Assembly (NCBI RefSeq): GCF_019649055.1
Contig: NW_026570424.1
Span: forward strand, 84,533 to 148,532
Length of the DNA stretch: 64,000 nt
Source: Paramacrobiotus metropolitanus
Lineage: Eukaryota; Tardigrada; Eutardigrada; Parachela; Macrobiotidae
Reading direction: 5' to 3'
The first letter of the stretch is position 1; each line of letters opens with the position of its first letter. A program made the position numbers and the translations under genes. This document shows, one piece after another, positions 35,563 to 46,300 of the stretch. Below the pieces are notes generated by a model that was not told where the DNA came from, searched no databases, and saw only the letters and a program-made list of their open reading frames with translations.

Positions 35563-38172
35563 ATGGCCTCGAAGAAGGATCCCAAGAAGCGCGCCGCTCC
35601 AGACGACAGTGCCGACCTCGGCAGCCCGTCCAAAAAACCCGCGGAGGAATCGCCCAGTCCGTTTGTGTTGGTCATGGAGATCCGTGAGTAGAGTGAGGGC
35701 TTACACAGTCCGCTCCGTAGTCTAATTAAATATTTGTCTGTTGTTTATTTGTCTATTTCTGTCAGCATTTGCGCATTCTGCTATTTGCATTTCTCAAGCA
35801 GCGTTTATGCCAGTGTTAAAAAAAATGCGGATTTTGATTATTCCTGTAAGATTTAAGCTTTAATGGTTGTGTGTGACTGTATGGCCATAGTTAAAGCAAA
35901 TTATTATTTAATAAATTAATTTATTTATAAAAATAATAAAAAGTCGTATCAAGGTGAATTTGTTTAGAGAGAAGTCTGGCCTTCGAGAACTTTGGCGAAC
36001 TGGAAAGCACGCTTCACGGCCAGTCGCCACCGGATGCGGTTACCCTGCTGGACACAGTCAATGCGTGTACGGATTTCGTGCAGCCGGAACGCCTAGCTTC
36101 CACCCGGCATCATGCGGGATCCCGGATTTTTCAGCTGCCGCGATACGAGTTGCAGTGGCCTGGCGCCGACGATGTAGTCATGATGGAGGGAATTAACAGG
36201 AAGATGTGCGAGTTAGGAATACAGTAAGTGTGATTTCACTGCGAATTAATTCGATCTGGGACGCTCTGGTCGTCTCGTCTGCAGATGGGAATTATTTTTA
36301 TAATAAAACAAAAAATGCTATTATTTCTTACATTTTTTTTAATACGTAGGTGTATGTGCTTACTGCGTGGAAATTACTAAGCAGTTTATTCATATGACCG
36401 ATAATGTAAATTGTTTAGGAACACTTGAAGGTCGAAACAAGCCGAGCATTAATTTTTTACGTCATTAACGTGGTGAATTATCTGTACATAACTGACGTTA
36501 GTACAATTTCTGGCATCGATTTAGTCAGTTTCGTTATTAGCGGATGTGTTTAATCTACCCTAGGGCTTTTGGCGAGCGGTACGAGAATCGCGGTGTGAAG
36601 TTCTACACCCGGGACGGCTTCCCCGAGAACAGCGTCCCGATCGCGGGCAGCAGCAGTCGCGCGGCGGATGCGGCGGTGTCGCATGTGCCCGGCGGTGTGA
36701 TTATGCGGGCTGGGGCGAGTAAGATCACGGTAAGAAATGTTGCGCTGTTTCTACTGTCGGGAGGCGTACAGATCCAGTCCCTAGTGTTACCGGTTAACCC
36801 GTAAAATTCTGAAAAAAAAATTTGTTAAATCAGTTTCTTGTGTAATTTTATTTGGGTCCGACGACACCCTCCGAGCTGAAGTTTGCCAGTTGCCACAGGA
36901 GGAATTCGGTGTGGCAGTGTAAATGCAGTTTTTATCTCAACGAAAAATCGTTCGTAGGTGCAGGATCCACCCGCAGCCGTTCAGCACACGCAGACACCCC
37001 GCTCGTCGGTAATCGTTGGAATGGTATGCATATGTACTATGCAACGCGCCCGCAAAATTAACGTTAAATTGCGAAGGATATTCATGTCATTTTGAAATAA
37101 CGACAGTGCCGAAAAACAAGTTCTTGTACTGTAGCCGCTCGCATATCTTCGACCGTAATTGTACAGTTGCTTTGGTTTTACACGCGATTCAGTCAAACTT
37201 TTTTTTTGGTTGGGAAGTGATGAATTGTTTGTCGTTTAGATTGTTCAGCCTGTGGTGTCGAATCCGTCAGCTGGAACCGGCGGAGGGGTGCAGGAATCCG
37301 GCGAAGACGACGACATTGTGCTGGTTTGCCAAGGTTGGAATTAAATTTCATTTCCCAATTTTATTTTTCGTACTCTTTTATTTTTTAATTGTAAATTGAT
37401 TACCGAATGCGTTATTATTATTATTGTGAAAAACATTTGAATTTTTGAATGAATTTCGGATTTAAATGTCTTTCCGAATTTGGTTACTGAATTTTAATTT
37501 TAAATGAAACGTGTTGTGTTGGGTTATTCCAGCGAACGTATGTAAACACAAAATTACGGTTACATCATTTCAGCACATGATGTAATTCATTCTAAATTAG
37601 TTCGAATATTATGGTGGCGTCTTTCTTATGACTAGCAGTGTGATCTGTTGTTATTACGGTTTGCAGTGATCAGTGAATAATTTGTTATTATCGCTGTGAT
37701 TCACCATAACTGTTAATGATTAAGATTAATTTTTGTTTACGCAGGGGTCAGCGCCAAACCGGCCGGTGAGGCGTCGGACGGAGCGGAGGCCGCGCAGCAG
37801 ACGGTACAGCGGGAGAAAAAGGCGAAGGGAGTTGGCGGCGGCGTGCAGCAAGCGCACGGATCGGAAGGGGAGCACAGCGGGGATGCCGCGGATCCGAAGG
37901 AGGACGCCGACCGTTCCGGACATTCCGCCAGTGCCGACGCCGGCGTCGGCGCCGGCGCCAGCCAGCCCCCCGCCGTCAGTCAGCAGCGCGAGGAAGTGAA
38001 GGAGGTCGCGCCGGGTGAGCGCCGTCGGGCGGAACCGGAGCAGGTCGACCAGGGCCGGGACGCGGAGCGTGCCGAGTTGGCGTCGCTGGCCGTTGATCTG
38101 CGGCGCCTGGAGGCGGACGCCGCTGCCCTGGCTGCGCGTGTCGAGCGTCGGGCGCGGGACCGCCGTGATTAA
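35563..38172 (+). CDS. Unrecognised protein with basic N-terminus, candidate SIM and C-terminal coiled coil
   Basis: I do not recognise this protein. Six exons fit in phase: 35563-35683, 35968-36223, 36564-36729, 36958-37008, 37240-37333 and 37745-38172 (371 aa). The N-terminus KKDPKKRAAPDD and SPSKKP look like nuclear localisation signals. Residues about 34-125 look globular (LAFENFGELESTL, LPRYELQWPGADDVVMMEGI). EDDDIVLV at 220-227 is a hydrophobic strand flanked by acids, the form of a SUMO-interacting motif. The last exon is Ala/Gly/Glu-rich and ends in a heptad-like, leucine-spaced helix (RAELASLAVDLRRLEADAAA). Exon 4 (17 residues) is the least certain. AATAAA lies near 38412. A nuclear adaptor role is a guess. 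Confidence 0.65.
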
Positions 38173-39107
38173 TTACATTTCAGTATTACTTTTGCGGCGT
38201 TTTTCCTTTTGGGCGGTGTTTCTGATTGTTCTTCCTTGGAGACTGTTTGTTCGGGATGTGAAAGAAGCATTTTTGTGCAGCATTTATTGCGCCATTGTTT
38301 TTCATTAATTTTTATGGCATTTTGTACGGGATTAGTATCGTATCGTATATTTTCTCTGCAGTTTATTAATTTTTTGGTCGTACTGCTCGTTGCACGGGGA
38401 GAAAGTACCGTACAAATAAATGCAAATTATTGTGGCTTCCGTTTTCCACTGACTTCTCTTCCCACATTCGCCAACGACAGCACAACGGACAATACATATA
38501 ACTATGTTGTACTTGTACATGCATGCAGCTGACTGTGAGGAGAATGCCATAAAGCGGACTTATTTAGGAATTCTCATTAATGGGCGAGTAAACTAAAACA
38601 CTGGTCAACAGTCAGCACTCCTTTGATTCATCAGTAATAAAATACTTCGTAATTTGCTCCAAATACTCTTCGTACTTGTCGACGTAATGACCCTTCAAGG
38701 CACCGGTCGGCGCTGAATAATCCCATCCCGTCGCGAACGCTGAAGGAGTGCACGGCCGCATTTCCTCCATCCCCAGTAAGAAAATTTGCAGTATTGCAAT
38801 AAATTGTTTTTTCGGGTAAGTTTTTCTTTTTATGTGTAACAAGCATCTGAAGTAATTAAGTATGTATAACGCGGGGCCGTATGGGCGCCACGCGTATCCT
38901 CGACAGCGAACAGCGGTGAACCCGGATGAGGCTTTATTGCCGAATCTAATGCGCACCGTGGCGCAGCAACACCAGACTAACGAGGAAGGATTCTGCAGCC
39001 AGTGCAACTGTGCTGCAGATCCGTCAAAAGAGCGCAGCAATGTGCGGGGTGGAAATCCCCAGAAACAGCGAATAGCTACTCATGAGGGCGGAGCGTCCCG
39101 CCCTTAC
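38173..39107. other. Gene-poor stretch with two weak open frames
   Basis: Apart from the 3' UTR of the upstream gene, I find only weak signals. On the minus strand, 38612-38779 reads as protein-like text ending HYVDKYEEYLEQITKYF then ITDESKEC and a stop; no family is recognised. On plus, 38862-39113 is an 83-codon frame ending at the edge of the inverted-repeat element. Either could be an exon or remnant; neither is supported by neighbours. Confidence 0.3.
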
Positions 39108-39577
39108 ATATGAGAGACCGTTCGGTGACGCCTACGCGCGTCCATCAAAGATGCCGCCCACGCGCATCTGAGATACCGATCTCCACTCCGATCTTGAGCG
39201 CCGGCTTGCCTGTACGGCAGCTGCGTTAGCCATAAAAGAATTATAACCTTTATTCGCTCTTATGTTGTTCTACATAGGGCGTCGACATATTACTATAATT
39301 TTCATGATTTTTGAATCTAGAATTCTTTGAACAGCAATTTTTCTGGTTCGTAGATCCAGAAACAACAATTACGCCGCTCAGTGCTCGGAAGACACAACTG
39401 ACTTTCCTTATGGTTAGCTCACACAGAATCCGTAAGTATGATAATCCAAGTTATCCAACTGATAACTGATAATCGTGCGATGCAGCATATCCGATCCGAA
39501 GAGAAGATCGGTATCTCAGGTGCGCGATGGGCGGCATCTTTGATGTGCGCGTAGACGTCACGGAACGTTCTCCCATA
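39108..39577. mobile_element. MITE-like element with ~75-bp terminal inverted repeats
   Basis: The left end (from 39108) and the reverse complement of the right end (to 39577) match over about 75 bp at roughly 80-85%: GTGACG.CTACGCGC, ATCAAAGATGCCGCCCA and TGAGATACCGATCT. CTTAC flanks both ends (39103-39107 and 39578-39582), a candidate 5-bp target-site duplication. The ~470-bp body has no transposase frame, so this is a non-autonomous DNA element. The superfamily cannot be told from these ends. Confidence 0.75.
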
Positions 39578-40984
39578 CTTACTTTAGAAGATTATTACCC
39601 AAAAACAGTAAAACTTACCCGAAAACTGCCTTTTTCCCGCTCTAGCCTCCCGCCAGCACGTCCTGCCCGGCTGCCCTTACTACTCTAGTTATTACGGCCG
39701 ATTTTCATGCGCCTCCGCGCATTCCCGTTGCTGGCAAAGGTGACCAGCGAACAACAAGAGATAATCCGTGTCAGAGACCGCTCACTCGAGGCGGTAGACA
39801 CCTCTTGTGGCTTGCTCTGGCACCCGCACCCAGGTGGCCACGCCACTCGTGCCGCTCATATACGCTGGCTACGTCAGCGTATACTTTGTCTACGCTGACC
39901 AATCAGCGTTCGCTATGCACTTTTGGAGGTGTGGCCCAGCGCTACGAGCGATGCCATTCTTTGCGGTATCAGCCGTTACGCAGCTGCAACACGCCGCATC
40001 ATTATCACGATATCACCGAGCTCGCTGGCAGCCACTTTTTCCACAGCTTTTCCGCATTGGTTTTCTGTTGGTTTTTGTGGTTGCTTTATTGTTACAAAAT
40101 AAAGGAGATCGCTCCCTTTTCATCCCTGCTTCTGTGTCGTTCTGACATCCGCATCGGGGTATTTTTGCTGCAGCGCCGACAGGAACGTCACTTCCGGCCA
40201 GTCGTCCCAATTTTCTTCCATTACTTCCAGTCTCGCCGTTTCTGGCAATTTCCATCCACAGGCGAACGCAGCGCTGGTTCTTCGCAGGCACTCTGATGAA
40301 CAGCGCGCTATCAATCCACAGCGCAGCCAGTACGGCAATACCATGGCAAATCATACACTGTATTATGCCTTGGCAGTACGAGTGCCAGTACCTCTAACTG
40401 GACAATAGCATAAAGGGCTCCGGCAAACGGCCTCACGGGAGTTTGCCCACGACTGCTATCAGAATCATCAGATAAGCTGCCGCGCAACCAGCAGCATTAC
40501 GTAAGAACACGAGTACTCAGTACTGTCGGCAGCGTCGAGGAGAACTCTTGAGAAATTCTTGAACGATGGTACTTTAACAAGCCATCTGATTTGTCGGCCC
40601 GCCAAACGCCTAATATCGGCTTGCCTAACATACATACTTCATTTTGCTACACGTAACCTTCGCTTTGAGCGATTGTGCATTGTAACCACTCACCAACCAA
40701 CCTGCTGTTACTACTGCTGCTGTTACCTGCTGTTGCTACTTGCCGTTACGGCGTTACCGTCGGCGGCTAACTGCTGCGGTTACACTGGGCAGTTGCCGCC
40801 TACTCTTAGCAAGCCGCTGTAAAGTGTGAACTTGTTTTGCTTTGCTTCTCTCTTGATGGCGATGGCGACCAGTTTATGCGAACAGGCTAGCACTTAGCTG
40901 GAGAGAAATTTGAGAAAAGCACGTGGCCACTGGTCATGCATTACTCATATAATGTCGTTGTAACAAATTCTATAAACTCCTTCT
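39578..40984. other. Intergenic stretch, no supported gene
   Basis: A minus-strand frame at 40120-40344 contains protein-like text (TARLEVMEENWDDWPEV, LSALQQKYPDADV) and ends just inside what could be a splice donor, but no family is recognised and no partner exons were found. A TGCTGTTAC-type short repeat lies near 40700-40760. Nothing else is supported. Confidence 0.35.
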
Positions 40985-41150
40985 ATGACTCTGCAGTCTA
41001 CGAGACCTGCTGAGCTCTGCATAAACGGATCCCGTGATTATTCCATCGAATCGGATGGGGATTCCACTGGAATCTGGAACCGCACTACCTTCGCCTACCG
41101 GACCGGTTTAGCTGCAGTTGTGCTTGTACTGCTTGCACACTGCACCTGCA
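40985..41150 (+). other. Candidate upstream exon for the F-box gene
   Basis: An open frame from ATG 40985 ends at a strong donor (TGCACCTGCA|GTGAGT) in phase 1. It encodes a hydrophobic stretch, GLAAVVLVLLAHCTC, that could be a membrane anchor. The next strong acceptor, TTTTTCTTCAG at 43340, leads in the matching phase through 14 nt into the ATG at 43355. The exon could therefore be a 5' UTR exon or an alternative N-terminus of the F-box gene. A chance phase match is one in three. Confidence 0.35.
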
Positions 41151-41568
41151 GTGAGTACTCTAGGAGAGAGAACACATATTTTGCAGCTCACCATCAGTAG
41201 CGCGTCAATCATTGATCATAATTTATTATTTGCATCGTGAAAATAAGGAATCTGATGCTTTCACTTTACAGTAAACGAAAAACTGCACCAATGGCTTTTA
41301 CTTGTAGTGTTTGACGGAGATACTTTATGATCGATGTACGGTAGACAAATATATTTATGGTCTGTTTATTACCTATTTAAGATATTAACTATATCATTTT
41401 GTTTAAACATTGTATCTACATCTCAGCCTTTTAATATTTTGATGTCTTCTTATCATGGACGAAAGAACGAATTAAGTACTGTATCGCGAGTGCGGTAAGT
41501 TATTGGCTGGCATTGCATCGGACTTTCTTAAACGGAAGACTCTGTTTGAAGTTTGCCTCGGTTTTGAA

Positions 41569-41799
41569 GTTTTCTAGTAAGCAACTATAGTTTACTTTTT
41601 CTTTTTATTTTCTCTTGTGGGGAAATGTATAAGTCTTTTCAAGTTCACATCTCTGTGATTCAAAATTCCAAATAACTTATACCGTAGTTTTCTAGTAAGC
41701 AACTATAGTTTACTTTTTCTTTTTATTTTCTCTTGTGGGGAAATGTATAAGTCTTTTCAAGTTCACATCTCTGTGATTCAAAATTCCAAATAACTTATA
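41569..41799. repeat. Near-perfect 118-bp tandem duplication
   Basis: The unit from GTTTTCTAGTAAGCAACTAT at 41569 is repeated from 41687 without visible differences up to AATAACTTATA near 41799. The absence of divergence implies a recent event or an assembly duplication. It contains no gene. Confidence 0.9.
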
Positions 41800-41866
41800 G
41801 TTTACTACTTATTTAAAAACTCAAGGTACATGAGTATTTGTCACAAATTTTCTATAAAAGTGAAAG

Positions 41867-42744
41867 TTTTTGGAATTTTCTAACGGCCATAACTCCCGAA
41901 CCGGATGTTGCGCGCACAAACGGTTTTCACGTCAGTGTATACGAATTTTCTGGCTACAAAACGTCATAAACCGAAACAAAAATGTGTTTGGGAGTGCGCG
42001 AAAGTAAGAGTTTTCGTACTTGTACACGAATTTGGTACCATGTGCCGGCCCACTTCCCTTAAGGACGGGGGCATGTCCCCTCGTCCCGAGATTTTTTAAA
42101 AATTGGGTACTACAAAAGAGTAAAGCTTAAAAAAGCTTAAGTATTGCTTAAAAACGACAACCACTTTTGCAAGAAACCGACAAAATTGCTATTTTTGTCT
42201 CATTTTCTACGGCGATTTTTGCAGTAAAACGGACTGTTAGCTTCGCGCTCTGCGCGAAAGTAGCATTAATTTTATTGTAGACTGTACTGTACTTATTATA
42301 TGTGAATTACGAGTATTTTAAATCCCTGTTACCCGGTTGTTAGCAAACCATGCTTCAAAAAGTGCTTTTCAAGAACTCTTACAGCCTTCCTAGAGTAGGT
42401 CCTTTAGCCTTCCCTGTAAAAAGAATGGAATTATTTCTACTGTTTTCAATGGAATTTCTAGCATTTTGGCAGCAAAATCGCTCATTGTCTTCGCGCGAAA
42501 TTAATATTAAGTTAAGAAAATTTACGAGACCGATGGATGTTAAAAAGTTAATGGGAAGTGGCCCGGTACATGGTGCCAAATTCGTGTAAATGTACGAAAA
42601 CTTCCACTTTCGCGCACTCCCCAACACTTTTTGCTTTGTTTTATGACATTTTGCAGCCAAATGATTTGTGTACATAGGTGTGAAAACCGTTTGTGCGCGC
42701 AACATCCGGTTTGGAAGTTATGGCGGTAAGAAAATTCCAAAATG
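41867..42744. mobile_element. Fold-back element with ~198-bp inverted arms
   Basis: Arm A (41867-42064, +) and arm B (42547-42744, read on minus) share CCGGATGTTGCGCGCACAAA, GGAGTGCGCGAAAGT, ACACGAATTTGG.ACCATGT and CCACTTCCC. The ~480 bp between the arms has no coding capacity. The structure fits a fold-back or MITE-like non-autonomous element, or two inverted insertions of a dispersed repeat. Confidence 0.75.
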
Positions 42745-43040
42745 TTTAAATGCATTTCAGTGTACCAAAAGTCTCGTCATCAACCGATCTTCTCCAAATA
42801 TTGCATAAAAACGCACATATGCATTGAGATCGTTTTTACGCCGAACCACGATGCTAGCGTTTGTTTGAATTTTAGATAAATTTTTGAAATTCATTTTAAA
42901 ATTTGAAAAAAATGTTGTAACTTTGGTTCGATGTAAAAACGATCTTCATGCGTATGCGCGTTTTCCTGCAAAATTTAAAGTACTCGTAGATCGGTCCATA
43001 ATAAGATTTTGTTACACCTGAATGCATTTAATCTTTAGGA

Positions 43041-43201
43041 TATTTTTACAGCCGTAAACTCCCGAACCGGATGTTGCTCAAATTATCTGGCTACTTTGTT
43101 CGAAGAAACAAAGCAAAGAAGTGTTCGGGAGTGCGCGAAAGTGAAAGTTTTCATGCAAGCACACGAATTTGGTACCATGTACCGGGCCACTCCCCTTAAG
43201 A
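43041..43201 (+). repeat. Third copy of the fold-back arm sequence
   Basis: This copy carries AACTCCCGAACCGGATGTTG, GGGAGTGCGCGAAAGTGAAA and CACGAATTTGGTACCATGTA in the same order as arm A, with a gap after the first block. It shows that the arm is a dispersed family rather than a single palindrome. Confidence 0.75.
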
Positions 43202-43354
43202 ATGCTTAGAACTCCAGCTTCGAAGAAAGAAACCTTTCTTCCCTTTTTCTTTAGCAACTTAAAACTGAAGGATGGCTTCGTAAATAATTCACATCGTCTC
43301 GTGGTTAACCGTTAATGATAATGTTGCAGTTTTTCTTCAGGCCCTCCGGATAAG

Positions 43355-46300
43355 ATGGACGGGCTGCCTCGGTATCGGCCGTTACTGGCGGATGGTCCAG
43401 CGAGTCAAGTGAGCTACTACAACACTGTCGCCGTCCGCATCCGCCGCCGTGACGCCTGCGAGGGCGACATCTGGTGGCTAGGCTACATCCAGGATATCGA
43501 CGGCGAGCGCGCCTTCATCCACTTCGACTGCACAACAGCCGAAGCTCGCTGGCTGCACATGCAGGACGTCTGGCCACTGCCGCCCTACCGTGACACAGAG
43601 CTGCGCAGATTTGGTCGCCACAACGTTCCACTATTTGCGGCACTGCGCGATGAATTTGATGGACCACTTCGTTTCCGACCAGCCGTTGGGCTGACCAAGC
43701 TTAACGGTTGTGACCGGTATTGTGACATTTTTTGCATCCAAACCGATGGGTCCAGCAGCAGCAGCGCTGACCAGGACCCTGCCCCTGCAGCACACGAAGC
43801 TGGTAATATTGGGGTGGCCCACAAAAGCCAACTGGCCGGAGAATTACCGCCCAGCGGTCCACCCTTGCTGGAGCGCCGCAGTGGTTTGTTGTACACCAAG
43901 CACTGGATACCCTTCCCCCGCGCCAGCGCCCTGCTCAGCGAACCTTCCGATAAATTCCGCATCATCAAGCATGTTCGTGACGCTCTTCACTGCAAACTGC
44001 AGCCAGTCGATGGAATTCTCTTCGACTGGTGCCGGTTTCATCTGCGCACCGAAGCGGCGGGCTGCGTCTTCGTCATCGTCGGACTCGCGACCGACGCGGA
44101 ATCGACGCACTGGATGGCCAGAACCTTGTCGACAGTTCTGGAAACGCATCTGGCCAGCCGCGCCCTTCTTCCGCCGATTCACAACCATCCAGCCTTCCGC
44201 GCCAGTGAAAACGTGCCTCTGGAAGCCGGTGAGAAAGCTGTGGTTGGTGTCACGTTTTGGGCGGTTTATCTATCTTCCTGCAAAGCGTAGACGAGCGGCG
44301 CAAACGAGCACCAGTAGCAGACCCCGCTGAACGGGACTGCAGTGTCCTCGATCAGCACAAAGCTAAATTACTAAGACATGCCGGCGACCACGTATCTGAC
44401 CCGTAGTCAAGATGTGCCTGCACACAGGCATGGCAGGACTCATACGCAGTACGTTGGGACACACCCAGGCCGTCTTTCGCGCGGTTGATCATTGCGATGC
44501 CGTAGTTGACTTTGCGCAGAACGTGGACATAATGCACGCTCCACTTTAGGTTGCGGTCAATGTAAATAAACGAGCGTAGCTGCGGTGACATCCATTACAT
44601 CCTTCCATTAAGTCGGACATAGCACAGAGAAAAGCTACAGTAGCAGCTAGCTTCCTCGAATCAAGTGCGTACAGGAAATTCCTTAACAGAACAGAACACG
44701 AAATATGCATTGCCACTACTTTTCCCGCCAGTGCCGCCACCGGTTATCGCATCAAGCAAGTCTTCAGCCTCATCGCTAGACGCTAGGATAGTCTTTCCGG
44801 TTCTCCCGGCGGAGGGCGTACCGCGTGCTGGTCTCCTCGAAGGGTATCAGCTTGTACATGTGGGCCGGCACTTTAACGCACAGCCGGTTACGCATCTTGT
44901 ACAGCCGCACTGCTTCCTTCTGGCGCCATCGGTCGACTGCTGCGTTATACCCAGCCGTTATATATAAGGCGTTAACGTATGTACATTTGCGGGGTTACCC
45001 GTGTCCCGTTCCCTGGCATCGCTGCGATGATGGTCCTGAAAGCTGCATGTTGCCGTTTCGTCAGTTCTCCCTGCTCTCCCAAGGACGCTGCCGACCAAGC
45101 CAAAGCACAGTAATCTATGTATGGCTGGACGAAAGCGTGGTGAAGGGTGACTCGTTAGGTTTCACTGAGACTGGGTTTCACGTGCACGCGTTTGATCTTT
45201 TGGATGCGGTAATTTATGCTGCGCTTCACTTCTCCGATACTGCTTATCCCATTTCCGGTGCTGGTCCACTTCCACACCCAGTTATGTTGCTTGCTGTTTT
45301 ACTGTCACCACTTGGCCGTTCAAAATTAAATTACTGGCGGATTCGCTTCCGTTCTCATTTTCTTCGCTGAACAGATAAACTAGCACGTGTGAAACATGTG
45401 TGTCCTTTCTCAGTTAATATTATTAATTTATTAGCTGTTCGTTAGTACGACAACTGAATGAATGAATAATTAAGTATTAAACACAAGTAATAAGTATAGT
45501 ACTGTAATTCTACGGTACACCTGATATTTAACGTTGCTAGGACATACAGCATGTGTAAATCATAGTGCAGTACAACTGTACAGTGTACATACACCACAAC
45601 ATGCCTACACACTTTTTCACGCTGTTGGCTTCGAACCAGGCTGGCTGCCTTCAGCCTTGGCAGTGTTTTGCAGATCTAGAATATGATCACAGTTTCGAAG
45701 GTTGTCACGGGAAGGTGTGCCCCTCAGTGTAGGCAATAAGACTCGAGCAATCTGTTTTGTTTCTTTCATAATTTACTGCATAATGGTACAGTGTATTCTT
45801 TTCTTAGATATGGTCATGGACACTGATGCAGCGATGCTGAGTGATTTGACGCCTTGGCTGTTGAGTGACATCTTGTCCCATCTAGACGTTCATTCCCAAA
45901 TGAGAGCAAAACGGTAGGGATTTCTTTCTGGTTCGTATTTCCTTCGAAAGGCAGCGACAATAGCGGGTCACTGCCTTTCGAATGTCATCGACGGTACTTC
46001 TGTGCCGGCAATGCTGAGTGCAGTCAGTGCACACCGAAAAGCGTAGAGGGCGCTTAAAGAAATAGCCAGTGCACTACCATCGTCACAGACTCACAGTGAC
46101 TAATTCCCTGTACAGTGGACGACAAAAAGAAGTTGATAAGGCGACCGCACACCGGACGATCGATTTCAGCTTCTTTTCGTCGTCCATCGTACCTCTACGC
46201 GAGAACGTGGACGACAGGCTTGTACGAGCGGCCTCTTGCAGTGATGGAGCCGGTTGGCCTTATTGTCGGTGGTAGTTGTGATTAACAAGGTGTGCGCTTC

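Noticed and set aside
45625-45665. GGTTCGAAGCC on minus, resembling a T-arm
   Set aside because: The flanking sequence does not fold into a tRNA cloverleaf and no A-box is present at the right distance.
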